Origin: Galaxea fascicularis
Lineage: Eukaryota; Cnidaria; Anthozoa; Scleractinia; Euphylliidae
DNA length: 64,000 nt
Direction of reading: 5' to 3'
NCBI GenBank assembly: GCA_948470475.1
Contig: OX419338.1
Coordinates: 2,398,444-2,462,443 of the forward strand
Shown here: positions 55,101-64,000 of the stretch, one piece after another
Layout of the letters: every line of letters starts with the position of its first letter
Position numbering within the stretch: position 1 is the first letter of the stretch
Made by a program: the position numbers and the translations under genes
The notes under the pieces: model-generated
Seen by the model: only the letters and a program-made list of their open reading frames with translations
What the model was told of the DNA's origin: nothing
Databases searched by the model: none

Positions 55101-57514
55101 AATCAAACCAAAAGAGGTATCTGTTTATGATTAAAACTACAACGAGCCGGTGACCTCCTTATAATGAGGAGTTGATTATGTTAAGCAAGCAAGACAGAAT
55201 AGGCCGCATTTCCAAACTGCATCACGCAGAAGTGTCATCATCCATCCATTCAGATCAGCCCGCGCAACAGTGACTGGAGAAAACTGGGGCGAATCTAACT
55301 CGCGCGCCCGATACGCAGGCTCAATAATGGTCAGCCCATAACGTGCGTCACTAAACTGCGTTAGCTCTCTAGATGAGCAATTTGTGTTCTTAGAGAAAAT
55401 GCCGAGAAAAGATATTGTTTAAATAGAAAAAAAAGTGCGTCATGTTTCAAGCGATATGAAAACACCATTTAGCTAAGCATAATTGTCAAGTCCTTTGTGG
55501 GGGCAAACGGTCATTTTAGGACATAATTTGAAATTGTAATATGACAGTTTGCCCTCACAAATGACTGGATTTACTCACAATTCATTTGGAACTTATGATT
55601 AGTAAAATAGTATATTCTACCTCACACTGTTTCCTCTGGGAAAATAAAAGTAAATTACACCATTTACCTGGGTAGGATTCCCTTTCTCACGCTAGGTTTC
55701 ACAAAAGCCACACCATTAGGAGAGATATGAATGCCACCCTCTAGTTTCTAACAATTAAACAAACAAGTTATAGAAATAAGTTCATTATACGTCTTTTTTT
55801 TACTTCGATATGTTACAAGGTTGAAAAACAAGATTCATTCACTGCCGAATCAGTCAGTTACGCACAAAATATAGCGTCATAAACCGGGACGAGCCATTCT
55901 GTTTTATAAGGCATTGAAATTATAAGGAGAAATTTGATGCTGATCACCGTTTAAAGGGGTAACTCAGATTACCTCAATGGGTGAGCCAGTTATCAAGTTA
56001 GCTCTTCAAAAGTTCATTCTTATAGCTTTTGACTGAAGAGATACTGAACTAAAAAATCTTGACAAGACTGTGTTCTTTCTTGTAAAAGAGTAACCAATCG
56101 ATATGGTCAGTAAAAGATAAATAGAGATATCTACTCTTGGTCAACAAATAGGGATGGAGCTTTACACTCTAGCTCAAAAACTAAAGAAAGAAAACAAAAA
56201 AAAAAAAAACACAGAACGTACCTTGAGGAGGCTTGGTGGAACACAAAGCGACGTTGCACCAAATTTAAATTCACCATACCTGCAAAATGACATCGAAACA
56301 TGGATTTATACGAAACTCGAGAGACAGAATTAATTTTACAGTTCATTACATCCCAACTACCACTAACGTATTTTTTTGTCTCGGCGCCGGAATGGTGAAC
56401 ACATTCACCATCCGCCATCCATTCATTGTAAAAGGTCAAGAAACTTAATCCGCACCGCGCGTAGTTGGTCTGTACAACAGTGGGATTAAAAAGGGTAAAT
56501 AAAATGTCTACAATACTAAAAGCGAACGTTGTACAACTGTTGTTGACCAGCTCCCAACGTCAGTGGCTTCACAGCTCAGTTGGTAGAGCATCGCACCGGA
56601 ATCGCGAGGTCACGGGTTCAAACCCCGTTGAAGTCCTCAATTTTTTTTCACGCTTCTTTACGCAATTGTAAAAATTGCGATCACAACTGCGACGATTATT
56701 CTTCATTTGATGTTCTGATTTTTTGTTACCATTTTTCTTCTGAACATTAATTTTTGGATTTTGTTATATCGATATGTATTTTAATCGTGTTACGTATTTA
56801 TATAATAAAATAGGCATCTTTCAAACTATAAATCAATGTCGTACCCCTCCCCCCTTATTAAAACAACGGGTGTCCTATTACACCCCTCCCTCCCCAATAC
56901 GTCCTCATTCCAACAACGGCCACTTTCCTCTGTCCCCAAGGTGGCCGTTGTGGAGAGGTTCGACTATATTTCTCACTTTCAAACAAACAGATCGGACTAT
57001 CTAACGTTTGCTATATTTTCTGACTAAGGACTTACTCCGACAGGCAGCTGACTCGCCCCAGGCAGGTGGAGAAACAGTAGTTGTATGCAATGACCATAGA
57101 GGGATACAAAGACTGGAAATCGAGGACCAGGACTGGATCACTGTAAAAACGGGACTCCGGCTCCATTACAAGAGGAATGGTCTCTGGAGCTCGCATTCTG
57201 TGAGAAGGGAACCGAAAAACGTACATGTCAGCTACCTGATAATGATGCGATAGTGCTTTGTTCCTCGCCTAATTTTACTCATTTGTGTTCCAAACGTTTC
57301 GAAATAAGAATTGTTGTTGATCATTTCCTATATTCTCATTTCGCGTTTGATGGAGTAGCGATATCGCATGCTGGTTACTGGTCACCATTTAAAGCACTTA
57401 CGCTCCCCGCTGCTCCACGCTTGGAGAGACCGGAATGTAATTCATCGGTTTCGCAATCCTCAACATCATGGACTCAACACGGTACTGAAAGAAGATAAAA
57501 AAAAAATAAGGCAC

Positions 57515-57547
<33 letters not shown>

Positions 57548-59276
57548 ATGAAGGCAACGTTTTATAGCTTTCAGATCAGAAACAAGGTTTTAGTCAAAAT
57601 TATCTTATATCTGTTTATAAATTGCAGAAAATACCTGCGAGCCTCTAGATATGACAGAATAGAAAAGTATCCCAAACAGCCTTGCTAGCTCACTAGTCCG
57701 ACCAATAAAGTCCACGGACTCTAGAATCCTGACGTTCCCACGGCAACGTGTGACGTAATGATCGACAGTTCTCCAGCGGTTAAGCGAAGTTCGATGATCC
57801 CACCAGTCTGAGAGCGTACGGAATGTAAACAGAGGAATACGTTCATGAAGGACGTGAAAAGCTACATTCTCAAACGAGTAGCTGTTCAACGTGACCTGGG
57901 GAAAAGAAATGAATCATTTCAAAAAGGGCCTAAAATACTACATTTAAAATGAAGGTGCTATTCAACATCACCTAAACTTTAAAAAGCACTGTCAAGTTGT
58001 GCTGCGGAACCGTAAAGAGAAATCGATGCCATAGAAGAGTCTTATAATAAGCAAGTCATTCCTCGAACTTCCGTTTCTTTGAACAAAGGACATCAGAATC
58101 CGGACCAAACCGTCTCGAATTTGGTGTTGAAGATCTTGAGTTCATCCATCTTCATCACGGCAGATATTAAGAAATGTATTAACTTAGATAATATAAGAAT
58201 TAGGAAAACATCTACAAACGTGTCTTAAATCTGAATAAAACCTCAAATACAACAAAAAAACGAGAATGTAGGAAAAACGTCATGTGTTTCTTTCAAATTC
58301 GATAAAAATCCACAACATTTTTAAAAAAAATTCAAAAAGGTCGAGATTTATCACTGTAGCAATTTCTTACATTCAGACCTTACCTCGTGTCTCATGAGCC
58401 TCCAGACATTCAAAATTATACGTCCAGCGATTTTTATCTCCGAGGTATGCGCCGCGCCCCATCGATCCTTCTCTGCATCCATGTTGCTGCTGGAGGACGA
58501 ACCTTTGACACGTGACAGGCGGGTACAAAGGTCAATTTCAAAGGTCAATGCCCTCTCGAGAAGATATCCCCACGAAAACATTTGCACTTCGTAACCAATA
58601 AAAATGTCAGGGTCCCATCTTTGGATGACATCGAGGAAAGCAGGGAAAATGTCTTTTTCTTCTGTCACGTGCTGGACATCGTATTCCGTAACCCCCGTTC
58701 GACATAACAAAGGTCTTGAGAAACTCGCGCTGGTATTTTGTAATGTTTTCAACCTCGTTACGTTACTGGTCGATGTTGAAGCTACGGGTTCTTTGTAGGG
58801 AGACTGTTTTACGGAACTTTCGATGTTGGACAGACAGTTTTCCTTGTTCTCTGCAAGGCGGAAACATTTCGCGTGTCACTTAAATCTACAGAAATCTACA
58901 AAACACGACTCGCGCGATAGTTTTTCTGTCCCAGATACAGCAGTTGCATAGTTTTCATGCCTAAGATTATTGCTTTTCTTCATTATTTCCAGCAAAACCA
59001 TGCGACAACTGCTACTTAGAAGTACAATACAACAAAATTGCAATTCTAAAGAAACATGAATCTGAGTTTTTGGAAAAATTGGAATTAATGCGTTAAACCT
59101 AATTTTTTTTTACCTTAATTTGCAATGTATATCTGAGCAGATAGTATAACAAACTGGGTCGGGTTTTTAGGCCAGTCAATTTTTTTAGTTTTAACCTCCT
59201 TGTTTTTAGTTGTAACTTTCTGCTTTTAATATTTAATACTTTTTTTTAGAGAACCCCCCCTAAAAACCACTTCTTA

Positions 59277-59322
<46 letters not shown>

Positions 59323-62300
59323 GGCATTATTTTGTTTGTATAGGTAATCACATGATTTCGAGTGCAGTTTGGAATAAATAAGCACAAGTAAATTTTTTTA
59401 AAGACCAACAAAATTGCACGAGGCCGTAGGGCGAGTGCAATTTGTGGTCTTTGAAAAAAATTACAAGTGCTTATTTATTCCAAGTTGCACGAGAAAAATC
59501 ATGTGATTGCTTATTAATAATACACTTGAAAAAATAGACTACTTATAAATCCTCAGCCCATACATTGACTACTGAGGTACGCAGATAGCCTCCGGCAGTC
59601 TCTTCGTTTTAACTTCGGAAATCTTCGTTGCAAACTTGCACTGTGTATAACTTTTCTGCACTGTGTTAACTATAAATGCACTCCTTTTTAGCCAATCAGA
59701 ACTGAGTAATTTTTTCAAGTGTATTAGTTCTTAACATGCTTACCTGTGGCTGAGGTAGAAATCTTGGCAGACTCTGGATCCACGCATATAACCCCAGTGA
59801 CTTTGTTCTTCCCGTTTGGTAAGGGGGTGTCCGTTTGAACGAAGTAGAATAACGAACAGATAGGGTCAAACTCTGGGTCTGGTCTTGCTTCACGCCTTGT
59901 CCTTACATGAAGCTCTAAGCTCAATAATGTTAAATGCTGGACCTAAAAAGATAAGTATAGAACAAAGGGTCGAATCAGTCAGTGAAATAACAGGCAATGT
60001 GCAAGCTACGAGAGATCGTACCAAAGGAGCGCAGAAATTAAACAAGCTAAAGTGTAGAGACCAAGGGATCGATTTCAAGTGTCACCTTTGAAAGGTCGCT
60101 GCACATGTCATTTTTATTCATATAAACTAGTGGACTGCCATTTTAAAAATCATTTCATTGTCTTTTCCAGGGGCCTCAAAGAGCGCGACTTCAAACAATG
60201 CTCTTAGAATTAGGTATAGTGCCGTAAGATGCCCACATTTGTTGTAACCACTAGGTAAAGTCACATGCGTTTCTTTCACTGTTTCTGTCCAGAATACACA
60301 ATGCTTCACTTCTGCAAATGTACACTGTACACTGTCGTAACCTGAGAGCCATTGTCAACTCATTCTTTACGGACACCTTTCTAAAATGGGGCACATCTCA
60401 AAATCAAAAACTAACAGTTAGCTATCGCCAGCCACACGTCGAGCCATTTTACTGTTTCTCAACTCCCTTTGAGAACAGACACCTCTGGAACGCAGACAGC
60501 TGTTCCTGAAGGTTTCCGCCTTAGATAAAATTCATTACCTCGTGAAGAGCCTTGGCATTCTGCAGGTTCAACTGAGTGACCTTGAACCCGTAAGTGTTGT
60601 TAGGAGAAGGTCCCTCGATCTGCGAGGTCCAAGGAATTGAGCGCCTTGCTTGAGCGCCAGGAGTGACAAACTAGGTGCATGAGAACAATTGTTGGTATCA
60701 ATTTTCTAATCCACAAGAAACAATTTTAAAATTGATATTCCAAAGTCTCGAAAGAGTAACATGTGCCCTTGGGCCACGGATCATTCGGACAGAGTGGATT
60801 GCAATTTAGACCAGCCTTATTAACTGACCATGTTTTGTTCTCCTTTCGAAAATTTACTTGACCTTCGCTTGAGTTCTTCCACCACTTTACCTACAAAAAT
60901 ATGTTCTCAGCTTTGATTTAACCCGTATTTTGATACAAAGACATAAATAACCCATGACAAAGGCCCTCTGATCCAGAAGAAAACTCTAATCACAATTATT
61001 GATCACAGTGAATTTCACGTTAAGTCGGCTTCTTCGACCATAAAATTTCCTTCTTGGTGTAAAATCCCGAGAGCATTAAAAACAAGACTTATGAACAGTA
61101 ATACCTTGAACTGGCTAGCCAACAGCTGCTGTCGTAGTGAGGGAGGCTGATCAGAGGAGGCCTGGGCCGCCGTATTTTTCTCTGTAGCCACCTTAACGTT
61201 CGCGTCAAGCCTCTGTGCTTTGGTCGCAGCATCTGATATCGGAGTACAGCGAGGAGACTGGGCACCATACACTAATTTGGTGGCGACCGGTGTGCTGTGA
61301 TAAGGTACTGGAAATATAGGGCTTTGAGTCTGCGGCAAGGGTGACAGCAGTTGTTTTGTTGTTGAAAGGATTTGTTCGGGAGAGGTACCTTTAGGTGGCG
61401 TGACTGTCACGAAGCTGGTACCAGGGGTGACCATATCTCCTTTAGGCTCTGTCAGTGAGTCATGGAATTCAAATCGCATTGGCTGGGTGCCTTGTGTTTC
61501 ACTTTGGCCAGACTTGGTACGCGACACTTCAGTTTGTGTCCTGGAGGCGAAAGTGAAGATTTTGGCCTCGTTTGGTGAGAACAAGCTGCAAGGACTAGTT
61601 ACTTCCATAGGACTATGCGAATCTGACAGTTTCACAATGACTGACTTCTTCGCACTTTCAGCATCACCAAGCTCCTTTTGTTGCTTATTCGCCAGCAAAT
61701 CCATTGTGGTGACGGACGAAGGCACACTTGGTTCCTGAGTAACTTCATTTGAAGGCATAACTGTACCCGATGTCGATGGAATAGCCTCCTTCGACTCTGC
61801 AGCAGAAGATTTTGAGACGTTTGCAGCCATCGTTTTCTTCTCTGAATCTTGGTCCGGGGTGGCGTCTTGCAAATTTTCAGCCTCTGGAGATTTCTTAATC
61901 TGCTCCAACCTTTTTCGTGCCGAATGTTTCTGTCCCTTTCCATTATGTTTTGTTAGTTTATTTCGTGCCCAGGCCTTCACTGCCTCTGGGGCTGGTGGGC
62001 CTCGACATGGTGTTACCACAATCTCTCTGTCCCCCATCAAAGCGATCTTCAGTTCTACGTTCTTATGAAGGTTTGACACATCACCGATGGCTTGGCAGAT
62101 ACTTCGAATGCCACACTGCTGAGCCGAGGACATCACCGTTCTCCAGTGTTTTAAACCTTGTGAAGAGCTTAGGGATTCAAACTCTGGAAGACTGGAAACC
62201 TGAAACACAAATAAAGGCAAGGAATGTCAAAACGTAAATAACTAAAAACACAAAATGATTGCGAAAAGAAAAACAGTTTTAGGTACAAGAGGACAAAGGT

Positions 62301-62652
62301 AACTTCTCAAGAAAAGAACAGCATTTTTAAAGTTCTTCGATGGCTCTTTAATGACCATCATCTAGGTCAATCGACAGAAGTTGTCGGCTTGTTCCTATAA
62401 GCATGATAGTTTTGTAAGTTTTTTGATAGTTTTGTAAGCGACAGAGCTTTCGCAGTCGCTGCCCCGCGTCTGTGGAATGCTCTGCCCATTCAGATGAGGC
62501 AGCCTGGGACTACACTAGACACATTCAAAAGGAGCCTCAAGACCCTTCTTTTTAGACAAGCTTTTTATCGTTTTTTGATTAGTTAGATTATTTATTTTTA
62601 AAATTGTAAAGCGCCATAGAGCTTTTAGGATATGGCGCTCTAAAAATCTATA

Positions 62653-62718
<66 letters not shown>

Positions 62719-64000
62719 GGAATTGACACAAAAATTCCGCTCCACCTACCGCCTTGGACTCAATTTTTAAAAGTCTTCCACCAATCTCCCTGCAAAACCA
62801 ACATCAATTGACAAAAAGTAATTAGTGCCTTTCTCCTTAACAAATGTGATAAAGCGTTGCAGGGTCGTGTGAAACTTTCCACAAAAAACTGACCCATGAT
62901 CCTGGTAAAGAAAAAATCATCATCATATAACCATCCTGAAAAGTCGGAAAGCCAGTCAAAACAAGGGTTATGTATGGTATGGTTTGGTAAAACTGCAACA
63001 GTTTTGTTTTGAAGGCTTATGAGAGAAGTAAAAACAAAGAAAAAGCAGAGTCGTGAAGCGCTTAATCGAAACATCACTAACCTAGGGAATGCCGGGATAT
63101 CATCCGGGTTACTGCAAAATGGTTCTTGGTATTTACACTGAGGTAGCCCATAATCCCTCAGTGAACTTATCAGTTCATCTGAAGTTGGCGGCTGTCTTAG
63201 TGGTTTGATAACAACAACATCAGCAGTTCCACGACTAGACGTGAACTTAAGACCATGTCTGTCGTGTGTGCTCGAACTTTGGTCTTCCTGGTTAATAACA
63301 GGTTTTACAGCAGCAATTCCAATACAAACACCCTCTGTGGAGCCTTCTTGTGTTAGATCATCGTTATCCTCCTTTGGGGAAATTTCTATCTCGCCGTGAA
63401 CTGATGAATGTACCCTAGTCAAGCTCTTCTCCTCTGTACTCAGCCTTAGCACCAACCCACTGTTTTCAGAACTGACAGACCTCGACTTCAAACCTTCACC
63501 ATAATCAGTCAAGTTCACGTCAATTGACTTGTTCTCACCCGTTTCCGCTCTCACCAACTTACGATCACTAAGGTCAGCGGATGATTCATTTACCTCGCTC
63601 TCATCTACAGATTTGCTTGCACTCGACTTGTTGTAAATTGCTAACTCTGAATTGAAAATAAAACCTGTGTTTTCCTTTGTTATATTTCCTTGCGAAATCA
63701 AGAGTTCTTCATTTGTCCTAGAAATGTTTTTGTTGATCAGAATTTTTCGTGGATCAAAAGATCCTTTGTCACAGGTCACTTCTTTGTTACAAAGGTTGTG
63801 GGCAAAGCTATCGTGACCTTCACCGGGAATATTTTCAAGTTGAGTCTGTGTTTCTCCAAGTTGAGGGCAGAACGGCAAAAGAGGGGATCCCTCGGGTACG
63901 CGGGTATTCGCAGGACTAAAATATGCAATGCGCTGGACTTGCTTTTGAAAAGGTACTATTGGAGAACTCCCTGCTTTTATAACAGCTGACACATCATTAC
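46000..64000 (-). CDS. REV3L: DNA polymerase zeta catalytic subunit, C-terminal 1,607 aa
   Basis: REV3L is the B-family polymerase that extends primers past DNA lesions, with REV7/MAD2L2 and POLD accessory subunits. Exons, 5' to 3': 63082-64000 (runs off the edge), 62750-62789, 61105-62199, 60539-60670, 59744-59942, 58384-58850, 57635-57895, 57402-57484, 57036-57197, 56222-56279, 55668-55747, 54917-54986, 54436-54543, 53322-53431, 49889-50003, 49093-49230, 48345-48535, 47698-47805, 47439-47558, 46979-47045, 46214-46375, 46000-46140. All phases agree and sum to 1,608 codons including the stop. Landmarks: REV7-binding-type IKPLRQPP, QEPFCSNPDDIP, PDPEFDPI, WDPDIFIGYEVQ, motif A DFQSLYPSM, motif B LIANVTFGY, motif C YGDTDS, then CysA and CysB. 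The gene is intact in the window, and its first half lies to the right. The human protein is 3,130 aa. Confidence 0.97.
46214..46375 (-). CDS. REV3L: REV3L exon: CysA motif
   Basis: GTISQYFSTMTCPVCQELT then LCSKCRATPQ: a C-x2-C...C-x2-C zinc-binding motif. Phase 0 at both ends, donor GCAGAG|GTAAGT. Confidence 0.95.
47983..48126. mobile_element. Hairpin MITE in a REV3L intron
   Basis: GTGCGTTCCTTTGGGAT at the left end and ATCCCAAAGGAACGCAC at the right end are exact complements. The arms continue through GATCC/GGATC-rich sequence. Non-coding. Confidence 0.85.
49250..49440. repeat. GATCCC-rich degenerate repeat in a REV3L intron
   Basis: A run of related units such as TGATCCCTGACCCC, TGATCTCTGACCCC and GATCCCGATCCC. 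It looks like a decayed tandem array; no function is suggested. Confidence 0.45.
52081..52153 (-). mobile_element. tRNA-derived SINE head
   Basis: On the minus strand the sequence has a tRNA-like D arm (TCTCAGTTGGTAGAGC, A-box-like), a T arm with B box GGTTCGACTCC, and paired ends AGGCTTAG / GCACAAGCCT. The anticodon stem does not pair, so it is not a functional tRNA. It is most likely a pol III SINE. Confidence 0.7.
52442..52696. mobile_element. MITE with about 50-bp inverted ends
   Basis: GTAATCTTAAGAAAAGAAACG at 52442 pairs with the region ending CTTGAGATTAC at 52696. The arms also share TGATGGTACAAAACAT. The direct repeat TAATGGAATTT occurs on both flanks, at about 52403 and 52698. Confidence 0.6.
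53322..53431 (-). CDS. REV3L: REV3L exon: polymerase motif C
   Basis: IGDSIVRKARETLERAIDLV then WGARVVYGDTDS, the catalytic DTD of B-family polymerases. Acceptor CTCTTCAG, donor GACAG|GTGAGA. Confidence 0.96.
53781..53843. repeat. Short hairpin element
   Basis: TACCCTGCGA...GCCCTTCGATC pairs with GATCGAAGGGC...CGCAGGGTA around a 12-bp loop. It is probably a miniature inverted-repeat element in a REV3L intron. Confidence 0.7.
54436..54543 (-). CDS. REV3L: REV3L exon: polymerase motif B
   Basis: SLGRMLDARQLGLKLIANVT followed by FGYTSAHFSGRMPCVE, the nucleotide-binding helix of family B polymerases. Phase 0 at both ends. Confidence 0.96.
55481..55573. repeat. Hairpin element in a REV3L intron
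   Basis: Imperfect inverted repeat: TTTGTGGGGGCAAACGGTCAT against ATGACAGTTTGCCCTCACAAA, with a short AT-rich middle. Confidence 0.6.
56565..56715 (+). mobile_element. tRNA-derived SINE
   Basis: The 5' 72 nt (56565-56636) fold as a tRNA: acceptor GGCTTCA/TGAAGTC, D arm AGCTCAGTTGGTAGAGC, T arm with B box GGTTCAAACC. The anticodon position has C instead of the invariant T33, and the stem is flawed. A body with TTGTAAAAATTGCGATCACAACTGCG follows. This is typical of a SINE rather than a working tRNA gene. It sits in the REV3L intron 56280-57035. Confidence 0.75.
56890..56975. repeat. Hairpin repeat fragment
   Basis: AACGGCCACTTTCC ... GGTGGCCGTTGTGGAGAGGTTCGACT: a short inverted repeat (AACGGCCAC / GTGGCCGTT) with a tail that, from memory, is frequent in coral genomes. 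Confidence 0.45.
57036..57197 (-). CDS. REV3L: REV3L exon: polymerase motif A
   Basis: PLVMEPESRFYSDPVLVLDF, then QSLYPSMVIAYNYCFSTCLG. It contains the first catalytic Asp (DFQSLYPS). Phase 2 in and out. Confidence 0.97.
57510..57548. repeat. (GATT)n microsatellite
   Basis: Eight to nine GATT units in the REV3L intron 57485-57634. Confidence 0.9.
59279..59323. repeat. (TTA)n microsatellite
   Basis: About fifteen TTA units in the REV3L intron 58851-59743. Confidence 0.9.
59346..59511. mobile_element. Palindromic element
   Basis: AATCACATGATTTCGAGTGCA...GACCA pairs with TGGTC...CAAGTTGCACGAGAAAAATCATGTGATT around GAGGCCGTAGGGC. The arms are about 75 bp. Confidence 0.8.
59517..59727. mobile_element. 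MITE next to a REV3L exon
   Basis: AATACACTTGAAAAAAT at the left and ATTTTTTCAAGTGTATT at the right are exact complements. The right end is 17 bp from the end of exon 59744-59942, so it lies at the very start of the intron. Confidence 0.75.
61105..62199 (-). CDS. REV3L: REV3L large exon before the exonuclease-like region
   Basis: A 365-codon exon, phase 0 at both ends. It begins VSSLPEFESLSSSQGLKHWR, then has long Ser/Thr/Pro-rich, low-conservation sequence and ends PPSLRQQLLASQFK. It links the REV7-binding region to the catalytic half. Confidence 0.93.
62420..62717 (+). mobile_element. LINE 3' end with ATT tail
   Basis: The plus strand encodes SDRAFAVAAPRLWNALPIQM and TFKRSLKTLLFRQAF, the hallmark C-terminus of CR1/L2/Jockey-type retrotransposon proteins. 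It is followed by an AT-rich 3' UTR and an (ATT)n tail (62655-62717). It is 5'-truncated, in the antisense orientation within REV3L, 33 bp from exon 62750-62789. Confidence 0.8.
63082..64000 (-). CDS. REV3L: REV3L partial exon with REV7-binding-type motif
   Basis: Open to the right edge of the window. Mostly disordered, Ser/Glu-rich sequence; near its end VVVIKPLRQPPTSDEL followed by DYGLPQCKYQEPFCSNPDD is strongly conserved with REV3L of other animals. PxxxPP (here PLRQPP, about 63186-63209) is the known REV7/MAD2L2-binding motif. Donor CCTAG|GTTAGT, phase 2. Confidence 0.93.

Noticed and set aside
56565..56636. Functional tRNA gene
   Set aside because: Position 33 is C and the anticodon stem has a mismatch; a SINE body follows directly.
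56465..56671. Open frame through the tRNA-like region
   Set aside because: It is a translation of a SINE, not a gene.

Overview
This window is nuclear DNA of an animal, most likely a stony coral or another hexacorallian cnidarian. The evidence is many short exons with GT-AG introns, metazoan genes (POLQ, REV3L, a single-exon rhodopsin-like GPCR), and a dense population of hairpin MITEs, tRNA-derived SINEs and LINE tails of types I associate from memory with coral genomes. No species can be named from the sequence alone.

Layout, left to right. 1-4.7 kb: mostly repeats, a heat-shock-element-like array (198-230), two sibling hairpin MITEs and one isolated katanin p60-like exon (+). 4.0-11.8 kb: a small three-exon gene on the minus strand (about 161 aa, predicted mitochondrial single-pass membrane protein). 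Its second intron holds a complete but mutationally dead Ty3/gypsy LTR retrotransposon (4720-9633), whose own 5' LTR is split by another insertion. 13.2-14.7 kb: second copy of the long repeat seen at 0.6-1.7 kb. 15.5-16.5 kb: an intact GPCR (+).

18.5-38.5 kb: the whole DNA polymerase theta gene (POLQ, minus strand). I resolve 13 homology- or phase-supported exons plus a candidate first exon. All phases agree, giving about 2,332 aa with helicase, central and polymerase parts. The intron between the Q-motif and Walker A exons contains an apparently intact 4.95-kb DNA transposon (29553-34498). It has perfect 17-bp terminal inverted repeats, TTAA target duplications, and a three-exon, 993-aa transposase fused to a DEDDh 3'-5' exonuclease. 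Just upstream of POLQ is a near-perfect inverted repeat with arms of about 650 bp (39.1-40.45 kb).

41.4-43.6 kb: a two-exon gene for a 293-aa coiled-coil protein I do not recognise (minus). 46.0-64.0 kb: the C-terminal 1,607 residues of DNA polymerase zeta (REV3L, minus) in 22 exons, from the REV7-binding region through the polymerase domain to the CysA/CysB zinc and iron-sulphur motifs. The gene continues past the right edge.

Two DNA-damage-tolerance polymerases, POLQ (end joining) and REV3L (translesion extension), therefore lie head to tail on one strand, separated only by the coiled-coil gene. The best candidate for an under-described system is the transposase-exonuclease element inside POLQ.
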